Below, piece by piece: positions 25,490 through 32,400 of a stretch of DNA of 41,231 bases. The notes below the pieces were generated by a model. It was not told where the DNA came from. It ran no database searches and was given only the letters and a program-made list of their open reading frames with translations. Each line of letters begins with the position of its first letter. Positions within the stretch are counted from its first letter, which is position 1. A program made the position numbers and the translations under genes. Origin of the DNA: Hyphomicrobiaceae bacterium (GTDB taxonomy: Bacteria; Pseudomonadota; Alphaproteobacteria; Rhizobiales; Hyphomicrobiaceae); assembly GCA_025359185.1 (NCBI GenBank), contig JANYHF010000080.1:1-41231 (forward strand), in the 5' to 3' direction.

Positions 25490-26776
25490 CTGAACCTCAC
25501 AACTTCCCTCGCTCCGCGGCAGGTCCTGCTGGGCCTCTTCCATGCCGCTGTCGCGGCGGCCGATCCTGCTTTGACTGTTCCGGCGGCGTTGCCGCCACGG
25601 CCGCGCGGGCGCACCATTGTCGTGGGAGCGGGCAAAGCCTCAGCGGCAATGGCCGCAGTATTGGAGAAGGCGTGGGATGGGCCATTGCAGGGACTGGTGG
25701 TGACACGCGACGGACACGGAGTGCCGTGCCATCGGATCGAGATCGTCGAGGCGTCGCACCCCGTGCCGGACGCGCGCGGGCATGAGGCCGCCGCCCGAAT
25801 GCTGGAGATGGTGCATGGCCTGACGGCGGATGATCTGGTCATTGCGCTGATCTCGGGCGGCGGTTCGGCCCTGCTGCCGCTGCCGCCGGAGGGCGTGCCG
25901 CTCGACGACAAGCGCGCGCTCAACGCGGCCCTGCTGGCCTCGGGCGCGCCGATCGACGAGATGAACTGCGTGCGTAAACACGTTTCGCGCATCAAAGGCG
26001 GGCGGCTTTCACTGGCGGCGTATCCGGCGCGCGTCGTGAGCCTCGTCCTGTCGGATATTCCTGGCGACAATCCGGCGTTGGTGGCCTCGGGGCCGACGAT
26101 TGCGGATCCTGCGGGACTGCCGGAGGCGCGGGCGATTGTGGCGCGGTACAAGATGGCGTTGCCCGCGAGCGTCGCCCGGCATCTCGCCAGTGCGCAGGCT
26201 GCCGCACCTTTGGCCGGGGACCCGCGGTTTGCCCAAAATGACGTTCGCCTGATAGCCTCAGCCGGTCTGTCGCTGGAGGCGGCGGCGGCGGCGGCGCGCA
26301 AGGCAGGCCTGGGGGTTTTAATCCTTGCCGATGACATCGAGGGCGAGGCGCGCGACATCGGCAAAATGCATGGCGCACTTGCCCGGCGCATGGTGCGGAC
26401 CGGGTTGCCGTCGCCTGCACCCTTCGTGCTGCTGTCCGGCGGCGAGACGACTGTCACTGTTCGCGGCAAAGGCCGGGGCGGGCGCAACCAGGAATTTCTG
26501 TTGGCGCTGGCGCTGGACATCGCCGGTTCAGACTCCATTACCGCATTGGCTGCCGATACCGATGGCATCGACGGCACCGAGGACAATGCGGGCGCCCTTG
26601 CCGACGGTACGACCATCGTCCGGCTGCTGGACGCAGGCTTGTCACCCAAAGCGTTGCTGGCTAGTAATGACGCATACACAGCGTTTGCGGCGCTTGGCGA
26701 TCTCATCGTCACCGGACCGACCCGCACCAATGTCAACGACTTTCGCGCGATTTTGATGACCCAGAACCGATCATGA
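25490..26776 (+). CDS. glycerate 2-kinase (MOFRL family), probable CTG start
   Basis: This kinase would phosphorylate D-glycerate to 2-phosphoglycerate, feeding lower glycolysis. It has the two-domain glycerate kinase/MOFRL architecture: an N-terminal domain with VVGAGKASAAM, SGGGSALLPLP and MNCVRKHVSRIKGG, and the C-terminal MOFRL domain with LSGGETTVTVRGKGRGGRNQ and ADTDGIDGTEDNAGA. The first ATG/GTG/TTG in frame is a TTG at 25571, but 27 codons before it already read like the family N-terminus (LLGLFHAAVAAADPA). The only start left after the upstream stop is CTG at 25490, with GAAAGG 8 bases before it, giving 428 residues. It lies 4 bp after the PanB-like gene and overlaps the DeoR gene by ATGA, so it is tightly coupled. 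Confidence 0.87.
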   Translation: MNLTTSLAPRQVLLGLFHAAVAAADPALTVPAALPPRPRGRTIVVGAGKASAAMAAVLEKAWDGPLQGLVVTRDGHGVPCHRIEIVEASHPVPDARGHEAAARMLEMVHGLTADDLVIALISGGGSALLPLPPEGVPLDDKRALNAALLASGAPIDEMNCVRKHVSRIKGGRLSLAAYPARVVSLVLSDIPGDNPALVASGPTIADPAGLPEARAIVARYKMALPASVARHLASAQAAAPLAGDPRFAQNDVRLIASAGLSLEAAAAAARKAGLGVLILADDIEGEARDIGKMHGALARRMVRTGLPSPAPFVLLSGGETTVTVRGKGRGGRNQEFLLALALDIAGSDSITALAADTDGIDGTEDNAGALADGTTIVRLLDAGLSPKALLASNDAYTAFAALGDLIVTGPTRTNVNDFRAILMTQNRS

Positions 26777-27564
26777 CCGATCTGTCGCAACGTCAGACTG
26801 AGATTGTCTCGCTCGCCCGCACCTCGGGCCGCGTCGGCGTCGAGGATTTGGCCAAGCGCTATGATGTATCGGCGCAGACGATTCGCAAGGATCTCAACGA
26901 TCTCTGCGACCGGCACATGCTGACGCGCGTGCATGGCGGAGCGATTGTGGCGTCGGGAGTCGAGAATATCGCGTATGAAGCGCGGCGGTATGTGGCAGCG
27001 GCCGAGAAACGGGCCATTGGCGCGGCGGCGGCGGCACTGATCCCCAACAATTGCTCTTTGTTCATCAACATCGGCACGACGACGGAGGAGGTCGCTAATG
27101 CCCTCGCCGCGCACGAGGATCTGCTGGTCATCACCAATAACATCAATGTGGCGATGCTGCTGTACCGGCGGCCGCGCATTGAGGTGATCGTGGCGGGCGG
27201 CACCGTGCGGCATTCGGATGGCGGCATTGTCGGCGCGTCTGCCAGCGAGCTGATCCGCCAGTTCAAGGTCGATTTTGCGGTCATTGGTGCGTCGGCCATC
27301 GAGGCCGACGGAACGCTGCTGGACTTCGACTATCGCGAGGTGCAGGTCGCCCAGGCCATTTTGCAGAATTCGCGCCAGGCCATGCTGGTGGCTGATAGTT
27401 CCAAGTTGAAACGGTCGGCGCCAGTGCGCATCGCTCATATCAGCCAGGTTCAGACCTGGGTCACGGATGGGCTCGGAGCCTCGACTGTGCGCGACGTGTG
27501 CCGCGAGCGCGCCGTGCGCGTGATCGAAGCCGCGCCCGAGCTGATATCCGAAGAGGATGCGTGA
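26773..27564 (+). CDS. DeoR/GlpR family transcriptional regulator
   Basis: This is a 263-residue sugar-metabolism regulator. The N-terminal winged helix is at about 5-58 (VEDLAKRYDVSAQTIRKDL, followed by LTRVHGGAI, the family signature). The C-terminal DeoR sensor domain at about 75-235 includes FINIGTTTEEVANAL, a sugar-phosphate-binding loop. DeoR proteins usually repress their own operon and are released by a phosphorylated intermediate of the pathway. Its ATG overlaps the stop of glycerate kinase, so it is co-expressed with the pathway it most likely controls, including the divergent dehydrogenase/transport operon. The effector is unknown. Confidence 0.9.
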   Translation: MTDLSQRQTEIVSLARTSGRVGVEDLAKRYDVSAQTIRKDLNDLCDRHMLTRVHGGAIVASGVENIAYEARRYVAAAEKRAIGAAAAALIPNNCSLFINIGTTTEEVANALAAHEDLLVITNNINVAMLLYRRPRIEVIVAGGTVRHSDGGIVGASASELIRQFKVDFAVIGASAIEADGTLLDFDYREVQVAQAILQNSRQAMLVADSSKLKRSAPVRIAHISQVQTWVTDGLGASTVRDVCRERAVRVIEAAPELISEEDA

Positions 27565-27597
27565 GCCGGATTTGCTCATCAAATAACTGAGAGGTTT

Positions 27598-27622
27598 GGA
27601 ACCTTTTGCGCTTCGGATCGTT
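27598..27622 (+). promoter_or_regulatory. EcfG-type (general stress response) promoter
   Basis: GGAAC (27598-27602), a 16-base spacer and CGTT (27619-27622) match the consensus used by EcfG sigma factors in the alphaproteobacterial general stress response (GGAAC, 16 or 17 bases, CGTT). It lies 62 bases before the ATG of the CHRD gene, a proper promoter distance. It predicts control through PhyR/NepR/EcfG. Confidence 0.7.
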
Positions 27623-27684
27623 ATCCCAGTCAGCGGCGTCGCGGCATGAGCTGCGATGTGACCTGCACCGGGAGACCCAAAATC

Positions 27685-28122
27685 ATGATGATCAATCAAA
27701 CACGTAGCCTCGTTGCGCTTGCCGCGGCTGGCTTGCTGGTTGCAAGTGCGCCCGCATTTGCCGACAGCATGACATTCATGGCCGAAATGAATGCGGCGAG
27801 TGAAGTGCCGCCCACGGCCAGCAAAGGCACTGGCACCGTCACAGCGACCTACGATACGGTGACCAAAGTGCTGACTTGGAAAGGCTCTTACTCGGGCCTC
27901 ACAGGTAACGCGGTCGCCGCCCACTTTCATGGCCCTGCCCCGGTTGGAAAGAGCGCTGGCGTAGAAGTTCCCATCGCCAAGGCCGGCAGCCCGTTTGAAG
28001 GCACAGCCACGCTCACTGATGCTCAAGCCAAGGATTTGGCAGCTGGCATGTTTTATGTGAACGTCCATACGGCGGCTAATCCGGACGGCGAGATCCGCGG
28101 ACAAGTCGTCGCTGGCAAGTAG
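27685..28122 (+). CDS. secreted CHRD domain protein
   Basis: This is a small exported protein of 145 residues. A Sec signal peptide covers about residues 1-27 and ends PAFA before DSMTF. The rest is one CHRD domain, recognisable by SEVPPTASKGTGTVTATYD, VAAHFHGPAPVGKSAG and the C-terminal FYVNVHTAANPDGEIRGQV. CHRD domains occur in chordin and in many bacterial secreted proteins; their biochemical role is not established, though the conserved His and Asp residues suggest metal binding. GGGAGA lies upstream, and the start may be either of two adjacent ATGs (27685 or 27688). A near-perfect EcfG promoter precedes it, so it is probably a stress-induced envelope or extracellular protein. Confidence 0.88.
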   Translation: MMINQTRSLVALAAAGLLVASAPAFADSMTFMAEMNAASEVPPTASKGTGTVTATYDTVTKVLTWKGSYSGLTGNAVAAHFHGPAPVGKSAGVEVPIAKAGSPFEGTATLTDAQAKDLAAGMFYVNVHTAANPDGEIRGQVVAGK

Positions 28123-28189
28123 CGGCGTGGCTGACGTTTTGACGGTATAGGGCCGGTAACCCCTCCCGAAATCTAACGGTTGATCGCTT

Positions 28190-28249
28190 CGAGCAACTGA
28201 CACAACATCCGCAAGTGGCCACCCAGTGGCCGCTTGTTGCAGTTGCTCG
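28190..28249 (+). promoter_or_regulatory. nested hairpin in the leader of the VWA gene
   Basis: A perfect 10-bp inverted repeat, cgagcaactg/cagttgctcg (28190-28199 with 28240-28249), encloses inner complementary segments (caag/cttg and ggcca/tggcc). The 3' arm runs into the CGGAGG ribosome binding site of the VWA gene, so folding could reduce its translation. There is no T-run, so a terminator for the CHRD gene is less likely. Confidence 0.45.
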
Positions 28250-28263
28250 GAGGTGGTGGCGCC

Positions 28264-28905
28264 ATGGCGAAACACGTGACGTACATTGCCTTGGCTGTGC
28301 TCGTCGCTTCCGGCACCGGGCCTTTGGCTCTCGCGCAATCGGCGTGTACGCAGCCTGCCATGATCGTGTTCGATGGGTCTGGCTCGATGGCAGCGCGCAA
28401 GGTGCTGCAGTCGCGGCTTGAATCGGCCAAAGAGGCGATGGCCCGCATAGTGCCTACGGTCAGCAGCGTCAGGCCGCTTGGTCTGGTCGTTTACAATGGC
28501 ACCATGACCCATTGCGACGACGTCAGGCTGACGGTCGCGCCCAAGCTCAATAGCAGCTCCAGCATCCTGGCAGCCTTGGCTAAGCTCGTGCCAAGCGGGG
28601 CGACACCGCTCGGCCAGGGCGTGACCATTGCCGCCAATTACTTCCGTGACCGCCACGAACCTGCGACGCTGGTGGTGGTGACGGACGGGCAGGAGAGCTG
28701 TGGTGCCAACATTTGTGCGATCGCAAGCGAGCTGGCGGCATCCCCGACCCGGATCCAAGTGCATGTGATCGGCTATGACTTGCCCGACAGCCAGCCGCTT
28801 CGCTGCCTCGCCGAGCGCACCGGCGGTCACTATACGGACGTTGAGACGACCGATCAGTTGACCAGGGCCCTCGAAACGGCGCTGTCCTGCCTCGACACTG
28901 TGTGA
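28264..28905 (+). CDS. exported VWA domain protein
   Basis: This 213-residue protein has a signal peptide (about 1-26, ending LALA before QSACT) and a von Willebrand factor A domain filling the rest. The metal-ion-dependent adhesion site is complete in its first motif, FDGSGSM (DxSxS), followed by the Thr in PSGATPLGQG and the Asp in VVVTDGQESC. Four or more cysteines (CTQP, HCDDV, SCGANIC, RCLAE) suggest periplasmic disulfides. GGAGG lies 10 bases before the ATG at 28264. It follows the CHRD gene by about 140 bp and may share its stress promoter. VWA proteins bind partner proteins or surfaces; the partner here is unknown. Its stop is 14 bp from that of the convergent triple-domain gene. Confidence 0.86.
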   Translation: MAKHVTYIALAVLVASGTGPLALAQSACTQPAMIVFDGSGSMAARKVLQSRLESAKEAMARIVPTVSSVRPLGLVVYNGTMTHCDDVRLTVAPKLNSSSSILAALAKLVPSGATPLGQGVTIAANYFRDRHEPATLVVVTDGQESCGANICAIASELAASPTRIQVHVIGYDLPDSQPLRCLAERTGGHYTDVETTDQLTRALETALSCLDTV

Positions 28906-28919
28906 GCCTGCGCCAAGCT

Positions 28920-30062
28920 TCAGCTCCCGTCGCCGCCGCTTTCCGCCGTCATGGCGCGAGCAAAAATCTCGTCGTCGCTGATCCAGGTGTCGCGGTCGCG
29001 GATGATGACCTGTACCGGCAACGTGGCTGTCAACGGCTTGGCACCCGGCAGCTTCTTTACCGCCGTGCCCACCGCCATGAATTCAATCAAACTGCCATAT
29101 TCGTGGATGTGGGTTTTGATGCCGACCACGTCGTCAGCGCCAATTGCGGCGGCTTCAGCTTTCAAGAGGCCGATGGCGTGCTCGCGGGCATCATAAATGA
29201 GGCTCGTCAGATCGCTGATTTCGCCGCGCGTGAAACTCTTGAACATGGCTTTGAGGCCGCCGATGACGCCGAGCGCGTATACGGCGGTGCCGAGCACCAG
29301 CTTTAGCGGCATGTAGCCCATGCTGGCGAGGTTCCACATCTCCTCACACGTCATATCGCTGGTGACGGGCTCGACATTTGAGTTGCCGGGCAGGCCAGGA
29401 TGTTGCGCGGCCGTGCCCACCATCAGCATTTCGTGGGCGGCTCCGAACGGCATGATGCGGGTTTGGATGCCCAGTACGGCATTGGCCCCGGCGGCACGCG
29501 CTTCCTGCGAGATGCGGCGCAAGGCGAGGTGCCGTGTTGAATTGAAGATGTCGCTGAATTCCTTGATCTCGCCCCGCGCCATGGATTTCAGCGCGCCGAA
29601 AATACCGCCCGTCACACCGATGGAATAGCACACATTGCCGATGACGAATTTTTTGGGCGTGTACCCGCAATCAAGCAGGCAATAGAGTTCCTGGCCGTTG
29701 CTGCTGGTCGAATAGGGTTCCTTGGGCACCGGTGTTGCGCCATCATGTACGCAGGAGCCGACCGACAGAAATTCGATATTGCCCTGCATCGAGCGGAGTT
29801 CGCTGGTCACGCCTGATATACCGTGGGCGCCATTTTTTCGCGCCTCGGCGATCAGCCGGTTCTCGCTCTCGTGCCGCCCCTCGCTGATGATCGACGTAAT
29901 CTGCGTGACTTCGCCGCCAAATGCGGTCTGGAAGCCCGCTCCGAGCGAGCCGAGCAAGCCCAGCGAATGCACGCTATTGCCGATCACCAGTTCGCCGGGC
30001 GCAAGACCCTTCAGATTGAGGCAGAACATCTCATTGCCGGACAGGCCTGTCATCACTGGCAT
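28920..30062 (-). CDS. three tandem YbjQ-like (heavy-metal-binding/DUF74) domains in one protein
   Basis: This 380-residue cytoplasmic protein consists of three repeats of about 95 residues (roughly 10-105, 125-217 and 241-334). Each repeat has the YbjQ pattern: a first strand (MFCLN, ELYCLL, EMWNLA), a VIGN/VLGT-x-x-x-S/A-x-G segment, GGE/RGE-I-x-x-x-(S/T), a helix with (H/R)xxA, AxxxGAxxVxGI, and a final strand ending MVGTA/AVGTA. Single-domain YbjQ proteins are about 105 residues and oligomerise; here three copies are fused, with the second and third more alike than the first. AAGGAG lies 6 bases before the ATG at 30062. Metal binding is only suggested by the family name. No function is known for the fused form. 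Confidence 0.8.
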   Translation of the reverse strand: MPVMTGLSGNEMFCLNLKGLAPGELVIGNSVHSLGLLGSLGAGFQTAFGGEVTQITSIISEGRHESENRLIAEARKNGAHGISGVTSELRSMQGNIEFLSVGSCVHDGATPVPKEPYSTSSNGQELYCLLDCGYTPKKFVIGNVCYSIGVTGGIFGALKSMARGEIKEFSDIFNSTRHLALRRISQEARAAGANAVLGIQTRIMPFGAAHEMLMVGTAAQHPGLPGNSNVEPVTSDMTCEEMWNLASMGYMPLKLVLGTAVYALGVIGGLKAMFKSFTRGEISDLTSLIYDAREHAIGLLKAEAAAIGADDVVGIKTHIHEYGSLIEFMAVGTAVKKLPGAKPLTATLPVQVIIRDRDTWISDDEIFARAMTAESGGDGS

Positions 30063-30631
30063 GGGGAGCTCCTTGGGTTGCTTGTGGACGCTAGCGAGGC
30101 CACGGTGAGCCGTCAAACGGATGCCGCCGGGCGTGGCGTGGCTTGCAAGGGGGCATGGCCCGCTGGCTGGGCCAGCAAGGACAAACGCAGGCGGGGTGCG
30201 GGCACCGGAACGCTGCATGGAATTAGTAATAGGCAGCCTTCCGGCGCCCGCAACTCGGCGATTTTTGACCGTGACATGCTCTTCCGGGCGCGGACTTCAG
30301 CGCCGCCTAGCCTTATGGCACCTGCCGCGACACTCTGTTGCCAGGGCCGCTGCGCAGAGGGCATATCTCACGGCTCTCCGGGTCTCTCAGGGACGTCTAC
30401 CCCCAATTCCCCCGGCCACCGCATCCTCACCCCAGGTCCGACGGTCGACTCGTCCCGCCCTGGTGAAGATGTTGGCAGTATAGTTGAAGTAGAGAGTTTG
30501 TGTAATATGAAGTAGGTGTTGGTTACCGTAGGGGTGCAATAGGCGTTCTTCACGCCGTATTGCTCCGGCCAGGCCGCAGAAAACGCTGGCCGTTGACACT
30601 GCCATACCTGGCCCTTGATAAACCAGTAAGC
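30063..30631. other. gene-free stretch, partly A/T-richer
   Basis: No supported gene is found in these 569 bases on either strand. The part at about 30470-30545 is clearly richer in A/T than its surroundings and could be a promoter region or foreign remnant. It leads directly into a broken ArsR-like reading frame. A 212-codon minus-strand frame across this area overlaps the start of the AHSA1 gene and shows no family features. Confidence 0.4.
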
Positions 30632-30778
30632 ATGGCAGAACCCTTGCGCGAGGTGTCCGATTGGGTCGAACGGTACCGCCAATTCTGAGACCAGAGTTTC
30701 GACCGTACGGAGGCGCATCTGGGTGCGGTACAAGCTAAGCCGAAGACGGAAAAGAGGACTGTCCACAAAGTCAAGTGA
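30632..30778 (+). pseudogene. C-terminal remnant of an ArsR family regulator with an internal stop
   Basis: Reading from 30632 gives AEPLREVSDWVERYRQF, stop, DQSFDRTEAHLGAVQAK and a lysine-rich tail ending at TGA 30776-30778. This matches the C-terminal helix of ArsR proteins that accompany AHSA1/SRPBCC genes, where a Trp stands at the position of the TGA (30686-30688), a single TGG-to-TGA change. The N-terminal winged-helix part is absent upstream. An ArsR gene directly before AHSA1 genes is a frequent operon layout, and an intact AHSA1 gene starts 64 bp later. Too short for certainty, but both sequence and position agree. Confidence 0.5.
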
Positions 30779-30842
30779 CATCGCGGATCGCGACATCGTC
30801 CCGAAGCGCATCTGATCAGCGTGGATCAAGGGAGAATTAGCA

Positions 30843-31373
30843 ATGCCCAAATTGCCCAAGACGCCCGGCAAAGAAGTGATGCCCGCAATCGAACCCTTCG
30901 TCATCTCACGGACGTTCGATGCGCCGCGCGAACTGGTGTTCGCTGCGTTCACCGAGCCTGCGCGCATGAGAGAGTGGTGGGGGCCGAAGGGCTTCACGGT
31001 CATCAAGCAGGCAATGGATCTGCGGCCAGGCGGCGCCTACCACTACGGCCTCGAATCGTCCACCGGTCAGGCGATGTGGGGTAAGCTGATCTTCCGTGAG
31101 ATCGCACCGCCCAAGCGGCTCGTGTTCATCACTTGCTTTTCCGACGCAGAGGGCGGCGTCACCCGCCACCCGATGGCCGCGACCTGGCCCCTGGAAACCC
31201 TCTCCACACACACGTTTGAAGATGCAGGCGGGAAAACCAAAGCCACCATCCGTTGGGAGCCGGTCAACGCCAGCGCCGAAGAGATCGCCACTTTCAACGC
31301 CGCCCACGCCAGCATGACCGGCGGCTGGAATGGCACAATGGATCAGCTGGCGGCGTATCTGGCAACGGTGTGA
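30843..31373 (+). CDS. SRPBCC/AHSA1 domain protein
   Basis: This is a soluble 176-residue protein of the activator-of-Hsp90-ATPase-homologue-1-like branch of the SRPBCC (START-like) fold. Landmarks are FVISRTFDAPRELVFAAFTEP, MREWWGPKGFT, DLRPGGAYHYGL and the C-terminal GWNGTMDQLAAYL helix. Such proteins bind hydrophobic small molecules in a deep cavity; ligands are mostly unknown. GGGAG lies 8 bases before the ATG. It is followed by a clear paralogue fused to a VOC domain (73 bp gap). The ArsR gene that normally precedes such genes is only a remnant here, so expression may be constitutive. Confidence 0.88.
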   Translation: MPKLPKTPGKEVMPAIEPFVISRTFDAPRELVFAAFTEPARMREWWGPKGFTVIKQAMDLRPGGAYHYGLESSTGQAMWGKLIFREIAPPKRLVFITCFSDAEGGVTRHPMAATWPLETLSTHTFEDAGGKTKATIRWEPVNASAEEIATFNAAHASMTGGWNGTMDQLAAYLATV

Positions 31374-31446
31374 GGCATCTGGGGGATGAACGAGATAGCA
31401 GTTCTCACTGCATAATCCACATAAAACCCAATGAAAGCAACGCACC

Positions 31447-32397
31447 ATGACGACCAAAGTCAAGAAGCCTGCGAAGCCTGCCGCAACCAAGTTGCCCATC
31501 ATCAATCCATTCATCATCACCCGATTCTTCGATGCACCGCGCGAGCGCCTGGTTGCGGCCTGGACCAACGCTGATCAGCTTTCTCATTGGTGGGGACCGA
31601 AGGGCGCGCGGGCCACTGTGCAAGCGCTCGACATGCGCGCAGGCGGCCGCTTTCACTATGCCTTGTGGATGCCTGATGGCAGCGCCCTGTGGGGCAAATG
31701 GGTGTTCACAGAGATTGTGCTCCCGGATCACCTCGTCTACCTCAGTTCGTTCTCGGACGAAAACTTCGGCACGACCCGGCATCCTATGGCGCCCGTCTGG
31801 CCGTTGGAACTCCTGACGACAGTGACGTTTACGGAGAAAGACGGCAAGACCACGCAGACCGTTCGCTGGCAACCGGTGAACGCCTCGGTCGAGGAGATCG
31901 AAGCCTTCAACGGTATGCACGCCTCGATGGAAGGCGGCTGGGGCGGATCGCTCGAAGAGCTGACGGCGCATCTTGCCATGATGGCGCCAAGGCCGCAGGC
32001 CATCACGCCCTATCTGACGCAATCTGATGCGGCCAAGGCCATCGATTGGTACCGGGACGTCTTCGGTGCCGTCGAGCGCACGCGCATGATGCACAAGGAT
32101 GGCAAGCGCATCATGCATTGCGACCTCGTTATCAACGGCGGCACCATCCTCATGAGCGACGAGTTCGGCGAGCATGACGATGCGCTCAGCTCGCAGCGCG
32201 GTGCGAAATCACCGGTGTCGATTGCGCTGCAATTGGCCATGCCTGCCGATGTTGATACCACGTTCAAAACCGCTCTTGAGCACGGCGGCACAAAACTCAT
32301 GGCCCCCGAGGACACCTTCTGGGGCGCGCGCTTTGCCATGTTCACCGACCCGTTCGGGCATCGCTGGATGCTCAACGCCGACAAGCCAAAAGCCTGA
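31447..32397 (+). CDS. fused SRPBCC/AHSA1 and VOC (PhnB/glyoxalase-like) protein
   Basis: This 316-residue protein joins two domains that are usually separate. Residues about 20-180 repeat the AHSA1 pattern of the gene before it (FIITRFFDAPRERLVAAWT, HWWGPKGAR, DMRAGGRFHYAL, GGWGGSLEELTAHL), so it arose by duplication. Residues about 188-312 form a VOC domain of the PhnB-like type: ITPYLTQSDAAKAIDWYRDVFGA, MHCDLVINGGTILMSDEF, and the closing MFTDPFGHRWMLN. VOC domains of this group bind metals or small ligands and are often found in resistance or unknown roles. Its stop is 3 bp from that of a convergent desaturase gene. Function is unknown; the fusion suggests that both pockets act on the same ligand. 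Confidence 0.87.
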   Translation: MTTKVKKPAKPAATKLPIINPFIITRFFDAPRERLVAAWTNADQLSHWWGPKGARATVQALDMRAGGRFHYALWMPDGSALWGKWVFTEIVLPDHLVYLSSFSDENFGTTRHPMAPVWPLELLTTVTFTEKDGKTTQTVRWQPVNASVEEIEAFNGMHASMEGGWGGSLEELTAHLAMMAPRPQAITPYLTQSDAAKAIDWYRDVFGAVERTRMMHKDGKRIMHCDLVINGGTILMSDEFGEHDDALSSQRGAKSPVSIALQLAMPADVDTTFKTALEHGGTKLMAPEDTFWGARFAMFTDPFGHRWMLNADKPKA

Positions 32398-32400
32398 GGG

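Noticed and set aside
24514-28830. A minus-strand frame open for about 4.3 kb upstream of the first dehydrogenase, which would make a protein of about 1810 residues
   Set aside because: It lies antisense to five well-supported plus-strand genes, its composition is low-complexity Arg/Ala/Gly, and a TTG with a good ribosome site marks the real dehydrogenase start. It is a product of high GC.
30368-31006. 212-codon minus-strand frame across the gap before the AHSA1 gene
   Set aside because: It overlaps the start of a clear AHSA1 gene on the other strand and shows no recognisable domain.
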